64,000 nucleotides of DNA from Bifiguratus adelaidae (lineage: Eukaryota > Mucoromycota > Endogonomycetes > Endogonales), in the NCBI GenBank assembly GCA_002261195.1, contig MVBO01000014.1, positions 1-64,000 on the forward strand, given 5' to 3'. Below the pieces are notes generated by a model. That model searched no databases, was not told the DNA's origin, and saw nothing but the letters and a program-made list of their open reading frames with translations. Below are positions 1-11,256 of this stretch, piece by piece; position 1 is the first letter of the stretch; the number at the start of each line of letters is the position of its first letter. Made by a program: the position numbers and the translations under genes.

Positions 1-60
1 CCTGTCTCCCCCCCCCCACCCCTCCACATGAAGACATGGCAGTCATTCCGCTCAACTCAC

Positions 61-108
61 CTCTGCATTCTGGTTGTTCTCTGGTCGGTTATCTGCGGTG
101 TCAGCCAT
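61..108 (-). CDS. First exon of a gene running off the left edge (5' partial)
   Basis: On the minus strand an ATG in a strong context (ACCATGG) opens a 16-codon exon reading MADTADNRPENNQNAE. It ends at a clean GTGAGT donor at positions 60-59, in phase 0. The rest of the gene lies left of the window. A short polar first exon is all that can be seen, so no function is assigned. It lies 140 bp beyond the muskelin stop codon, on the same strand. Confidence 0.4.
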
Positions 109-249
109 GGTCTCTCTTTCACCTTGCTGTATGGATGGATGGCAATGGATGAAGGGATGGATAGATGTGACGTTCGTTAGGCGCGCTTGGACAGCAGGAT
201 TACCTTTTTTGGGACGCGTTTAACGAGTGAAGGATCGTGAATATTCCAT

Positions 250-3200
250 TCACATTGGTTGTACAATATCAATCAGGTTACTACGTGGTTCACGCATATC
301 ATCTGGGAAGAAATCCAACAACTTCTCAAACAGTTGAGTACGTGATTGGAAGGAGGGAGCTACAGGCGAGTTTTAGACGTTGGTCAATTGATTACGTTGC
401 ATGTCTTACCCTTGTCATCCTCATTCAACTCTCCTTGATTGACAAGACGCATTGCCAAACGCCTGAAGGCAGCGCTCTCAGCTTGATTTTGGTGGTTGAC
501 GACAGACAAAAGGCTGCTTTGTAGAAAGTGGAGAGCTACTGATTGATCTGCACCCTCCTGGCACATTTCCGTGAACTGTCGTGAGCGGATGAGGAAGAGG
601 CATTGGCGAAGGATATCTGCAGAGGATGGTCTACAATAATCGTTGAGCAGTAGATCTTTAGTGCCGACGGTGACCTACCGCTTCAGTTTCAGTTGCCAAA
701 AGTCATCGAGTCTCTTGGAGTTCGGCAATGCATCACCAGGGTTGCCGCCAAACAAATACTGTCTCTTGCTTTTTGGATCATAGACCAATTGATGTGCAAA
801 TCGAGGACACGGCTCCCCGTCAGACACCGCCTGCCAGTAATCCCCATTTTGCTGCGGGTTTTGATACACTCGGGACCATGTGGCTGAAGGTAGATGGTAG
901 ACCCAGAAAGAGTTCTTGATCAACTCCTTCACCTTGCCATCCTTGGTCATTCCTGACAAGACATAGAATTCCCTTCGTTCGCAATCGATGGTAGCACGCT
1001 GGGTGAACCCTGCATCCGGGCCTCCTTCTTTGGAGTAGTCGCGTGAGATTTCCGTCAAGCTATTGGTATCAATGTTGTAGGCGTAAAAGTCGGAATAGTA
1101 GCTCTTGTCGCGTTGACCGGCAAAAATATACAGTGTGCGTGCGAGTGGATCGAAGAGCATGGAATGTCCTATTCGTGGCGTGATGTTGACACTGAGAGAC
1201 ATGAGGCTCTGGTCGGTCTCGTGATGATGAAAGCCTTACCTGATTTGCCGCCATTGCTTTTTGGCAATATCGTAGGCATACATGCCGCTGTACATGTGCC
1301 AATGAGGGTCGGGATGTACAGCACGTCCACCGAAAATATACAAGACCTGCTTTTCAGAGTCGATGCACATTTGATGGTCAAAGATGAGATCAGGGCCGCC
1401 TTCCTTCTACAGAAACGGACGGCCTTGTATCAGATTTGATGAAACGTCGCTCCACAACCCTTCACTTACCGAAGTATCGGAGCTGATGCGATACCACCGC
1501 TGCGTATCCACATCATACCGATAAAAGTCTGGGTTCAGCGTGGTTTCCGCTCTGAATGCAGGATCGATGTACCGTCCAAAGACGTAAACTTGTCGTTGCA
1601 CCGGATCGTAGCAAATCTTGTGGCAGGATCTAGGAGATGGGCCGCCTTGACTGGAATAAGTGGGTAAATCACCTGTTGCATCCGAAGCATAGCAGCCTGC
1701 TTTCAGACAAACCTTGCAGTGTCGCCACTCAACAGTTCCCATTTGCCTTCTTCCCTGTCAAAGTACCACATATCGGACAAATCCCTCTCGCCATTCCAGC
1801 CGCCCAGCAGATACACCTTGCCTTCTTCAACATCCATGCACATTTGGTGCCCGCCCCGCATACAGGGCGAGTCGCCATCTAAAGGAATTGTGACGTGAGT
1901 ACCCACTGCATCGGACACAACGTTACCAGCTACCATTATTGGTCGCCCATATCCTGGTCCATTCAGGCTCGTATGGACATCGCCCTATATAATGATCAAA
2001 TCCACCTTCTCGTTCACATCGTTGAATGACGCTCTCGGCTTTGGCAAAGTCGCCCTGAACGACGAGAGCATCGTGCAGTTCCGTGAGCAAGGGTGATTCA
2101 ATGGTGATCCCGGTTCGGTCTTGCAAGGCATAAAAAGCCTCCATGTAATTTCGTTGTCGAAGGTGTTTGAGGCAAAGGCGAATGGACTCGGTTTCCCGAA
2201 ACTGATGCCAGAATCAATCCGTATCCTTTCCAAAATGCGAGTCATGCTCACTTCATTGTATTTTTTGGAGATTTCATCCACATAGGTGGGGTCAGTGATG
2301 CCGTTGAGTTCGACATACCAGATGGAAAAGTTGAAATTGGCACCCCATGCCATCAGTGGCACGATTTTGATGTATTGTAGCGGCAATGTCTGTTCCTTCA
2401 TGATGAATATGTGGTTACCTGCGCATCCAGGTCTGACTTACGACATTGCGATTGTTGTGTTTGAGGTAGAACTTTTCTGGTTCGTGGTCATTTCGCAGAC
2501 CTTCCACATTGTCAGTGATCGCTCCCTCTTCATATTTGCCTCTTACCATTATGCTGAAGCTCCACGAGGTTATCTGGCGTCATGCCTCCAAATATCTTAA
2601 ACTCCTTCATATTACAAACATGAACTGCCGACAAAGTATGAGCTCATGCCCCACAGAACCAGAGCGACGTTACCTTTGTGATATTTGCCAAAGGTGATGG
2701 AATGCACCACAGACACCTTCTCGAGCTTCAACATGACGAATTGCATTTGATTGTTAGTTCCACTACTCCATCGTGAGGATTGATCATTAGGTTGATCTAC
2801 CATGATGTTGCGAGGATGGTAATCGGCAGAGTGGGATGAGTAACTGTGTATCGTGTAGGCGATTTTGCCCTCCGGTGGTTTTGAGATGGTATGAGCGTCA
2901 ATGGATGAAGTGTACATGGAATGATGTAAATGAGGGCGCTTTTGAGGCATAGAGAACGGTTTGGGGGCAAGGGCGACGTTACTGGTAAAAGATGACGCAT
3001 TGCCGGCATTAAGAAGGTTCGGTATGTTCATGTGGGATCTCGCTCTTGCCGGAGACTCTACTCCCCCATCAAATCCAGGTGCATCTCCATTGCCATTGGA
3101 GACAGACATGTCAAGAGTAGGATCCACCATCGTATCTGCAGCGTCGCCTGTTCTCCAAGCTTCTGCGATGTTGATTGCGCTCTGTACGACTTCTTCAGGC

Positions 3201-3535
3201 GTCTCGTCACCAGGGGCTGATGCCTGAGAAAAGTGTTGATGTCTGATTTCCTCCAGTTCAGGAAGAAAGGACCACCGAATGACGCTTGAACCGCTGGATT
3301 CAGAAGGTCGATCCGGATAATTCTGCGATGTTGAGGGGATATCTCCGCCTTGCGTGCCTAAGTGCTGGTTGGTCACACTGTCGTGGGCAATGGCTGCTCT
3401 AATGCCGCTGCTTGCTTCACCAGGCTCAGCAGACGTGGCGGAAGTTGTGTTGAGTCGTCCGTAGCGTTCAGTCTGCGACCCAGAGTATTCTGACTTGGCA
3501 CCGTCGTCTAGAGTTGTATCGCCGTCAAGTGGCAT
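250..3535 (-). CDS. MKLN1: Muskelin (discoidin-LisH/CTLH-kelch protein)
   Basis: Spliced from about 11 exons into roughly 900 residues. The order matches animal muskelin: a discoidin-like domain (HSYSSHSADY, NIMVDQPNDQSSRW, then FNFSIWYVELNGI), a CTLH-type helical region (about 2140-1940), six kelch-like blades (MRGGHQM, GGPSPRSCHK, FDHQMCIDSEK, RIGHSML, PCPRFAHQLVYD) and the conserved tail ending SRTQLFEKLLDFFP. Muskelin is a subunit of the CTLH/GID E3 ubiquitin ligase in animals and acts in cytosol and nucleus; that role is inferred here. Unlike the animal protein it has about 200 extra disordered residues before the discoidin domain. Several exon joins were fixed by frame and homology, for example a 55-nt intron ending TTTAG before the first kelch blade. 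The start ATG at 3535 follows a stop-rich upstream region. Confidence 0.93.
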
Positions 3536-3965
3536 AAGGCCATTTACGCGGAAATGGTGTCTCTGACAGCAACAGTGTCGGTTATTCCTCTTGTAAAGGG
3601 ACCAAAGCTATGCAGTGACGATTGCACAGGGTGGTTGTCAACGTCCTGATTGGCGATGCCTTTCCACGGTTGGTACTGAGATAGCAAAGCCGTCACACCG
3701 AGCATGATTGCCTACTTTGGACATTCCATGGACGTCAAATTCGAACAATGAAAACCTGCCGTCCATAGGCGCAACAAACGATTCAATCATTGGATTCTGT
3801 CTACATTTGCGCGAATAATGATACAGGTTTTGGCACAGACTTGTAGTACATGACTCCCATTTGCAGACCATGAGTGTAAAAGTAGAGCGACACAGCGAAG
3901 ATGAAAATGATGAACGGGGTTGCTAAGAATGACGGACAGGCCGTTGCACATGGTTCCAGAGACCA
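3536..3965. other. Intergenic, muskelin promoter side and MAPKK 3' side
   Basis: About 430 bp between two minus-strand genes. Short open frames here show no recognisable protein and have no plausible splice partners. It presumably holds the muskelin promoter and the kinase terminator. No distinct motif was recognised. Confidence 0.5.
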
Positions 3966-5752
3966 TTACTGGCTTCCTGAAGGCTGGCCTGTGCGTTTCG
4001 CCCGCATTTGCTCCTCCTTCCATGCAGTCGCCTTGATGGCCCAGCCTTTCATATCCACCTCTGCATCGGCGTATCGAACAATAAACGGATGCTCCAGCAG
4101 TTCGGCGTAGGATGGTCGCAGTTTCGCATCCTTTTGCATACTAGGTAGAATGTGGGTAGACGATGAGGAAAGAAGTTCTTACAACGATAAGCAACCCTTT
4201 GTACCTACCAGACCGCTATAAAATCTCGGGCATTGTCTCCCCACACCACACCGCTTTCGGATTGCGTGGGCAGCTTGGGTGGTTCGTCGTGAACAATCTT
4301 GTTGAGTTGAGCCCATATGCTTTCGGTACCGTAGGGATAAACGCCCGTCGCGATCTCGAGAAGGGTAAGTCCCAGTGACCACACATCGGAGGCTACAGAG
4401 TAGCGCGTTCCAGACGATTCTATGCGCTCCGGTGCCATGTAAGGTTCACAACCGATATTCGTTTTTGCAAGACTCTTTTCCAATTGCCCAGAGATGCCAA
4501 AGTCGCACAATTTCACGTCACCATTTTGGTTCATGAGAATGTTGGTCGGTTTGACATCGCGATGTATCGTCTCAAGCTCATCTTTCAGCAGCTTAAGCCC
4601 TCGAAGCATCTGAGATATGCCATTGATGAGGATGACATCGGTCGCAGCAGATCAAGAACTTACCGAAACAGCTATTTTACCGAGAACATCCTCTGGTACA
4701 CCAATACCGTATAACCTGTCCAGACTTCCAGCGTCCATGTACTCCATGCAATAATATACGCAACTCTCAATGAAGAATGCGCCATAGAAATCGACAATAT
4801 AAGGACTTGTAGCACGATGAAGAACATCCAGTTCCTTCAAGATTGATTTGAGTTTGTTCTCATCTAGTTCAAGCCGTATTTCCTGCAAGCGGGTGAGTGG
4901 GTGCGTCCCTTGTGCGGAAAACACATCTTATATCGTACCTTCATGGCCATCATGACATTGGTTCGCTTATGTAGTACCATTTGCACCGTACCATATTGAC
5001 CTTTTCCGAGTTCTTCCTTCACTTCTAAATCATCCATATGCATAGGCATCGACAAGCCATTGGAGAAATTTACACCGTCCGCATGTAAGACCGCCTTTCC
5101 TTCAAAGTTTAAGCGTCCTTCTGGATCACTACAAAAACATGGTGAGCATGAAAAAAAAGGAGGTCTCATTTGAAGCCGCGCATGGCCCTTAGACGACTTA
5201 CACAAACTTTGAAAAGTTGCTGAAAGGCGTGTCGTTCTGCGGAGCGCGTTCGTCGTTGGGTATGAGTTGAGACAAGCTCATATTTGGCTTTGGACGAGAG
5301 CCGGCAGGACGACCGCTTGTCGGAGGTATAACAGAGCCTCCCCCAGGTCTAGGCACGGGTGAGCGTTGCAAAGGCGTTCCGGGCGCAGGACTTTGTGTGG
5401 GTGGCAATGGAGATCGTCTGAGGGCACCAGGCACTGGAACAGGCAGAGGAGGCCGAAAAGAAACTTTGCTTCTCGACCCATTGTCCACATGTTCAGTCAG
5501 TGGCAAGGATGAAGGCATGGGAAAGGGTGAACTGGTGTTTCTCGGTGAATCACCGCTGCGTTTCAGTATAGGAGGTGGAGGCATAGACGAAGGAGGCGGG
5601 GAAGTATATGCGGCAGGTCGATCGCCAGACGAGGACCGTTCTAGAGGCGGCGTGCTCTTTTCGCCCAATGACAAGGACGACAGTCCCTCTGCAACGTCTG
5701 GAGACGCTGTCATGGCGGTCGTCGCTTCAGTGTCTTGTCCATGATCAGCCAT
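3966..5752 (-). CDS. PBS2: MAP kinase kinase, Pbs2/Wis1 type (HOG/stress pathway)
   Basis: A dual-specificity kinase of about 515 residues in five exons. The first 185 residues are Pro/Ser-rich and disordered. The kinase domain follows: glycine loop GKGQYGTVQ, catalytic Lys in MAMKEI (joined across an intron), HRDVKPTNIL, DFGISG, and the activation segment SLAKTNIGCEPYMAPERI. Its Ser/Thr spacing is the Pbs2/Wis1 form. The protein should phosphorylate a Hog1/p38-type MAPK during osmotic and oxidative stress; that is family knowledge. The last exon, after a GTAGGT intron, completes subdomain XI (LRPSYAELLEHPFI). The ATG at 5752 sits in ACCATGG. An in-frame GTG upstream is not a credible start. 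Confidence 0.93.
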
Positions 5753-6144
5753 GGTCTCTGGTGTGGTCGGGTGTCCAGACACAAGAAAGGAGAGAGAATA
5801 AAACGTGGGACGAAAAATTGGTTAGGACCAAACACAGGGTAATCGTTGCCTCTTTTGTATGATGATGCGTTGGAGTTGAGGATGTATGCATTATATATGC
5901 TATGGATAGACATAGGCTCATGGATGCATGTAAGAAGTATAGTGCATCTCATCATGGACTAGTCTATATACTCCTCCATCGTTCTTAAGTGCCAGGATCA
6001 TGGGATAGAATAGCAAACGTGCGTGCGTGTTCCTTCTTCCTATTGACGGGGAGACTAAAATTTGATTGGCTGACGCATTCATTCCCCCTTTTGCGTGTGT
6101 AGCGCAGTGTAAAGGCTCTCTCTCTCACTCTCTCATTAATCGAC
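5753..6144. promoter_or_regulatory. Shared divergent promoter, MAPKK / septin
   Basis: 392 bp between two divergent start codons. Just before the septin ATG lies a pyrimidine-rich tract of CT dinucleotides (about 6117-6136), a common fungal core-promoter feature. No convincing TATA box was seen next to either gene. Shared regulation is inferred from layout only. Confidence 0.45.
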
Positions 6145-8134
6145 ATGTCTCACGTAAGTAAGGGTGGATAGAGGGTAGGGAGGGAATACATGCGCAGTTG
6201 GGGTGGTGTTGGTGAGATGATGGAGCTGGATGATGGCGTGTTCATGGGCTCATCAGATCGGATGATGAGGCCGTGTTCCTGTCGACATAAGACAGGAACG
6301 AGGAATCTAGAGCGACAGCAAGTGAACAATATCGCACGGACGCGACAAATGCTGGTGTCTAGCGGTTGGAAGCAATGGAACGGACCCGTGTGCCAGGCAG
6401 ACGACGGACATTGGCTTCTGTCAAACGTGAAGTTTGTCTCGCTCATCAACTTTTCTGTGGTTCTCGTCTGTTACGATGGCTAATGCTTTTCATTGCTCTT
6501 TTTTCTCTTTTGATTCTGCTCATATAGAGGCTAGGTGGTAGAAGAAAGAATGTCAAGAAAGGATTCCAGTTCACCCTCATGGTAGTCGGTGCTTCCGGTT
6601 TGGGACGAACGACTTTTGGTAAGTTGGCGTCACGCTGCTGACAGACTAGATCACTAACGATAGATCGACTTGTCTCCGCTTGATTTACGCGTTTTTAGTG
6701 GTAAGTGCGAAGGCTCATGTATATCAAGGATGATGTTCGCTGATCTGCTTGCTCGTCTGTAGAACACATTGTGCGGTGCTAATGTACTTCAAAAGAAAGT
6801 CAGCGACGACCCAGACAATGCTCACATTGAGGAAGGTATCAAGATCCGACCTGTGACTCACGGTAGGTTTAGGAGAGCCTGCAACCCCTGGTGCATGAAT
6901 GCGAAATTGACATGTCTGTGATCCTGCAGAGCTCGATGAGGATGGTGTTCGTATTTCCCTTACTGTTGTTGATACTCCTGGATTTGGCGACAACATTGAT
7001 AACGAGATGTGGTACGTGTCGGCATTGACTATTGATCATCGCTCTTTACTCAACCTTCAATAAGCTTCTCTGAAATCATGGGATACCTCGAACATCAATA
7101 TGACGATATTCTGGCTGAGGAATCAAGAATCAAACGTAATCCCCGCTTTAGAGACAACCGTGTGCATGCTCTTCTTTATTTTATTACTCCGACCGGTCAT
7201 TCGTAAGTTGGCGCCTTTGCGAGCGTCTTTGGCCGCACATCCTGACGAGATGCACCCTACCTTAGTCTACGAGAAATCGATATCGAGTTGATGCGCCGCC
7301 TCAGCCCAAGAGTCAATGTCATTCCCGTGATTGGTCGCGCCGACTCTTTCACACCGCAGGAATTGCGTGATTTCAAGCGCCGTGTCATGGAGGACATTGC
7401 GTACTATTCCATCCCCATCTACAACTTCCCCTATGATGTGGAGGAAGATGATGAGGACACTATTGAGGAAAATGCTGAATTGCGAGGACTCTTGCCCTTC
7501 AGCTTGGTCGGTAGTGATGAGGAGATCATGGTCAATGGAAGAAGCGTACGAGGCAGACAATACCCCTGGGGTGTCGTAGAGGGTAAGTCTGCTGAAATTC
7601 AACGTACCAGACCTGTTCTTACTGATCAAACATCCTTCGATAGTGGATAACCCGCAGCACTCTGACTTTGCACGTTTGCGATCTGCCTTGCTGAGGTAGG
7701 CTAGAAACACTCCCATGGTCATAAAGTCTTAACTGTGTTTCAGCTCCCACTTGCAAGATCTTAAGGAAATTACAAATGATTTCTTGTACGAAAACTATCG
7801 TACCGAGAAGCTTAGCCGCAGCGTCGACGGCGAGGATTCAACAGAGTAAGTTGTCAGCGGGTGCCTTCCAAGCAGAGGCCTGTTCGCTGACCGGTATACG
7901 TACGTCTTTAGGGATGCTTCCATCAATCCTGAAGAATTGGCCAATCAGTCCGTCAAGATGAAGGAGGAGCAGCTTCGTCGAGAGGAGGAAAAACTACATG
8001 AGATCGAGATGAAGGTACAACGCGAGATTCAAGAAAAGCGGCAAGAACTGTTGGCCAAGGAGGAAACTTTGAGGAGCTTGGAGGCACGATTGGCTCAGGG
8101 CACGCCACAAATGAACGGACAAGAAGTGGCCTAG
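6145..8134 (+). CDS. CDC11: Septin, Cdc11 type
   Basis: About 400 residues from nine or so exons. The first exon is only three codons (MSH), followed by a 374-nt intron; exon 2 opens at 6528. The GTPase domain shows a P-loop of the Cdc11 form (GASGLGRTTF, Arg replacing the usual Lys), the switch DTPGFGD, the G4-like IGRADS and a septin-unique element around RGRQYPWG. The C-terminal 65 residues are a charged coiled coil (7937-8134). Cdc11 septins cap or bridge hetero-oligomeric septin rods at the bud neck, septum and hyphal cortex (family knowledge). The Arg in the P-loop suggests weak or no GTP hydrolysis, as proposed for Cdc11. The divergent MAPKK shares its promoter region. Confidence 0.92.
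6154..6527 (+). other. Long first intron of the septin gene with a perfect hairpin
   Basis: 374 nt, several times the usual intron length in this window, bounded by GTAAGT and TATAG. It holds an inverted repeat with a 9-bp perfect stem (6275-6283 with 6291-6299) and a 7-nt loop. Long open frames on both strands here have no recognisable content and are treated as noise. Confidence 0.6.
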
Positions 8135-8369
8135 GTGTCCAATTCCCAAAAGTCTCGTGCGAAATGCAGATTGAGATTGGTCAATCCTTGCGCCTTTTTA
8201 TGGAGCATGGATGAGTCTGGATGCATATGTCATCTCTTGTCTCTTGTCATTATTCTTTCGCTTAATCTCTTCTATTTGTTCAAACATACCGCCATAAAGA
8301 TGCCATTTATGTTGTCCACTCTGCGTGACACCGGCACGAACTTGTCTATGTTTGATTTTATGGGTCCAT

Positions 8370-8962
8370 CTACATGCGCTCAGCAAGATCATCCAAGCTT
8401 TTACCATCTACACGATGAACGATCCATTCCTTCTTTGCTACGGCACCCAATGACTTGTAGAATTGAAGGGAAGGCTGCATCATGATCAATAACTCGTTAC
8501 TACAGGTCACTTGGATCTTACCTCGTTCCAGTCCAAGACAACCCACTCAAATCGACCACAATCACGCCCCTTGGCCACCTGCGCCAAATAAACCAAAAGG
8601 CGCTTTCCAAATCCCAACCCACGGTATGCTTGATCCACAAAGAGGTCTTCCAGGTACAAACCAGGTTTACCAGTCCAGGTGGAAAAGTTGAAAAAGTAGA
8701 GAGCGAATCCGACCGGAACTTCGGGTTGATTGGCCGGTTGGTAATAGGCAATGACGACTTGAGCGTAGGGTGTGGGTCCAAAGAGGTTTTGGGAAAGAAT
8801 AGATTCGGTAGCCTTGACAGCATCAGGTTCCTTTTCGTATTCGGCCAGACGACGAATGAAGGACAAAATCAGAGGGACATCCTCGGCAGTGGATGGTCGA
8901 ATCGAGAAACAGGAGCCGTCTGGACGAGTTTCTGAGACTTCGGGTGCCTTGTCGAGTGCCAT
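8370..8962 (-). CDS. GNAT N-acetyltransferase, SAT-like (diamine/thialysine)
   Basis: Two exons encode about 180 residues. The fold is read from FSIRPSTAEDVPLILSFIRR at the N-terminus, the LYLEDLFVD strand, and the acetyl-CoA pyrophosphate loop YRGLGFGKRLL. The second exon begins after a GTAAGA intron and completes WNEPSLQFYKSLGA, the family's C-terminal signature. The closest named families are the SAT1/SAT2 diamine and thialysine N-acetyltransferases. The exact amine substrate cannot be read from sequence. It converges with the septin gene (235 bp apart) and lies 83 bp beyond the PPR gene stop. Confidence 0.88.
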
Positions 8963-9045
8963 GAGAACGAGAACGGAAAGAGCGCAATGGGTCGGGCAAA
9001 AATGGTATATGCCTCAAAGTGGATCATTCATTTCACACCTATAAT

Positions 9046-11232
9046 TTACAACGCATCATCTCGCTTCACCCATTCCTCTGCAGTTACTTCATCAAAGGCA
9101 TCCACCACCATTTGCCTTACAGATGCTGTAGCTGTGTCGTCCAAATTGTACTTGCGCGCAAACGACAAGAGGGTTTGAACTGTCTTTTTGTCCAAACCAA
9201 CTTCCCTTATCATGCGATCTTTAACCAAGAGTTGAGCGCTGCTCCATGATTTCGGTCCCATGCGACATAAAGCTTCCACGTAGGAGGTCCAGTTGTTGCG
9301 GTGTAAGGGAAATTGCTGTCGTCGTAGTTCGTTCCAGATGGCTTTGGCCTTATACCCCATATTGTTGTGTCCACAGGCATCTAGGACGATACTGACGCTA
9401 GCCTGGTCAATTTGCATTTCGAGGCCAGAGAATTGTATGGTTTCCCACACATCAATCACCTCTGACTGTTGGCCCGTCCAATTATAGGCATTCATGATGG
9501 CATTGTAGATCGAAATGTCTGGGTCCAAGGACATGTCGACCTTGATGAGTTTGTGGAGTTGTCGGACTATTTCAGCGTCACCAAGCTTTCCAGCAGTTGA
9601 CAGCAATTGAGTATATATGGTCTTATCTACCGGAAGCTTGCGATTGCGCATATCGGTAAAGATTTGTAAGGCAGTAGACATTTCCTTGTTCTGTTCCTCC
9701 CTAGACAAGGACGTGTTTTGAGCGGATTTAGAGAAGGCTTGTATGAGGGACGAATAAAAGATGGAGTCGACGGGGACGATGGGTGAATCGGTAAATAATG
9801 AGTCCTGGATGGAGTAATACACTTTCATGGCGGATTGAGGTTTGCCGGCGCGAATGTAAGCCAGCATTAAGTTTGTGTATATAGAAGTCGTCGGTTTGCT
9901 CTGCTTTGGCTTGTCATTTTTTTGATTAGTCAGAGGTTTGCGTTGTTCAAAGAGCCGATGAAACAATTTCTCCGCCATATCAGAGTCACCAGCTTTGGCA
10001 AAACTGGCAAACATGGCATGATATGTGCGTCCATTTGGCTCGTAGTGGATCTTCCAACCAATCTCATCCCATAGTTGAAAAGCCGTCGAGAAAGCTGTCT
10101 GCTCGCACAAATAGGTCATCACGTCGTTGAGGATCTTGTCGTCGACAGGGACGCCTTGTTGATCCATGTCGCGCAATAGCTTGGTCACATTATCGACGTG
10201 ACCACTCTGCATCTCGTCTTTGAGCAGAATGTGAAGTGTATGCTGTGTCGGTTTCAGGCCGGTTTCATGTATCTCTGAGAGAATCATTGCCTTCTTGTCA
10301 TTGCGTTGAAATCGACGCACTAGATCCAGCATGATATTGTATGTGATAATGTCCGGCTGTGCGTCTGTAAATCGCGCCGGTAATTCTTGATACGCTTCAA
10401 ACGCGGCATCAAAATCATTGGTGACCGTACCGAGAAACTTGACAATGGAATTGAGCAGCAGTGTATCAATCCTTGTCTTTGACGCCCGAATATTATGGAT
10501 GAGACTAACGCCCAGTCTCTGATCGCCGGCCACCAGGCAACCAGACAGGAGAGCGTTGTAAATGTGAGAATTTGGCTTCACTCGCGCGCGTAACAAATCC
10601 TGGTATATCTGGTATGCGCCTCCAAGCTCTTGTTTGTCGCAGTACATCTTGATGAGTTGATTGTAGGTGAACTGATCTGGTTCTATGCCCATTTGCTTCA
10701 TGTCAGCAAACAGCGCCTCGACTTGATGATAGTTGCCTTGTTTCCGAAAGTGCTGTACGAGTATATTGTACATAATGACGCCCGGATTGATATTTTGCTG
10801 CTTCATGTCCGATAAGAGCTCTAGAGCAGCTACAGTTTGTTGCTTTCGGAGCAAACCTCGCATCAGGGACTGATAATCGTTTGCTTTGGCCGCATCAGAT
10901 ACATAAGGATGTACCTTGTTGAGTATCTGCTTCTGCATAAAGAGGTCAGACACGCTGCCCGAGTTGCGTAGTCCTTCGAGCACACTGCGTACTTCGCTTC
11001 CAGTCACATTCTCCAATGTTGCCGTCGAGAGAATCGCATGAGCCCTTTGCCGAACCTCGACAACATCCTCTTTCACCAGCCGAGTCGTGTGTAAAGCTTG
11101 TCCTAGCCAGTGCGCATTCTTACTCGCTGTTGCACATGCGCACGATGGTGCATGCTGTCCCACTTTGCCCCCTGATCCACGAGCAATGTGAACCACAGAC
11201 AGCAAGAGTGAGACTCTGCTTCTTCTGAGCAT
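9046..11232 (-). CDS. Pentatricopeptide repeat protein, probably mitochondrial
   Basis: A single exon of 728 residues. The N-terminus (MLRRSRVSLLLSVVHIARG) is basic and hydrophobic without acids, as in a mitochondrial presequence. From about residue 130 onward, tandem 35-residue P-type PPR units follow, with the usual YNxLIxxYC...A..IFxDM pattern (FTYNQLIKMYC, HIYNALLSGC, ITYNIMLDLV, TIYTQLLSTAGK). PPR proteins bind organellar RNA in a sequence-specific way; the target here is unknown. The frame stays open to 11478, but that region is the coding start of the divergent BCP1 gene. The ATG at 11232 is therefore chosen; it lies 24 bp from the BCP1 ATG. Confidence 0.87.
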   Translation of the reverse strand: MLRRSRVSLLLSVVHIARGSGGKVGQHAPSCACATASKNAHWLGQALHTTRLVKEDVVEVRQRAHAILSTATLENVTGSEVRSVLEGLRNSGSVSDLFMQKQILNKVHPYVSDAAKANDYQSLMRGLLRKQQTVAALELLSDMKQQNINPGVIMYNILVQHFRKQGNYHQVEALFADMKQMGIEPDQFTYNQLIKMYCDKQELGGAYQIYQDLLRARVKPNSHIYNALLSGCLVAGDQRLGVSLIHNIRASKTRIDTLLLNSIVKFLGTVTNDFDAAFEAYQELPARFTDAQPDIITYNIMLDLVRRFQRNDKKAMILSEIHETGLKPTQHTLHILLKDEMQSGHVDNVTKLLRDMDQQGVPVDDKILNDVMTYLCEQTAFSTAFQLWDEIGWKIHYEPNGRTYHAMFASFAKAGDSDMAEKLFHRLFEQRKPLTNQKNDKPKQSKPTTSIYTNLMLAYIRAGKPQSAMKVYYSIQDSLFTDSPIVPVDSIFYSSLIQAFSKSAQNTSLSREEQNKEMSTALQIFTDMRNRKLPVDKTIYTQLLSTAGKLGDAEIVRQLHKLIKVDMSLDPDISIYNAIMNAYNWTGQQSEVIDVWETIQFSGLEMQIDQASVSIVLDACGHNNMGYKAKAIWNELRRQQFPLHRNNWTSYVEALCRMGPKSWSSAQLLVKDRMIREVGLDKKTVQTLLSFARKYNLDDTATASVRQMVVDAFDEVTAEEWVKRDDAL

Positions 11233-11256
11233 GACCAAAAGCTTTTTATTTGGACA

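Noticed and set aside
6190-6483. 97-codon open frame on the plus strand (and 99 on the minus)
   Set aside because: Both lie inside the septin first intron, with no protein-like motif.
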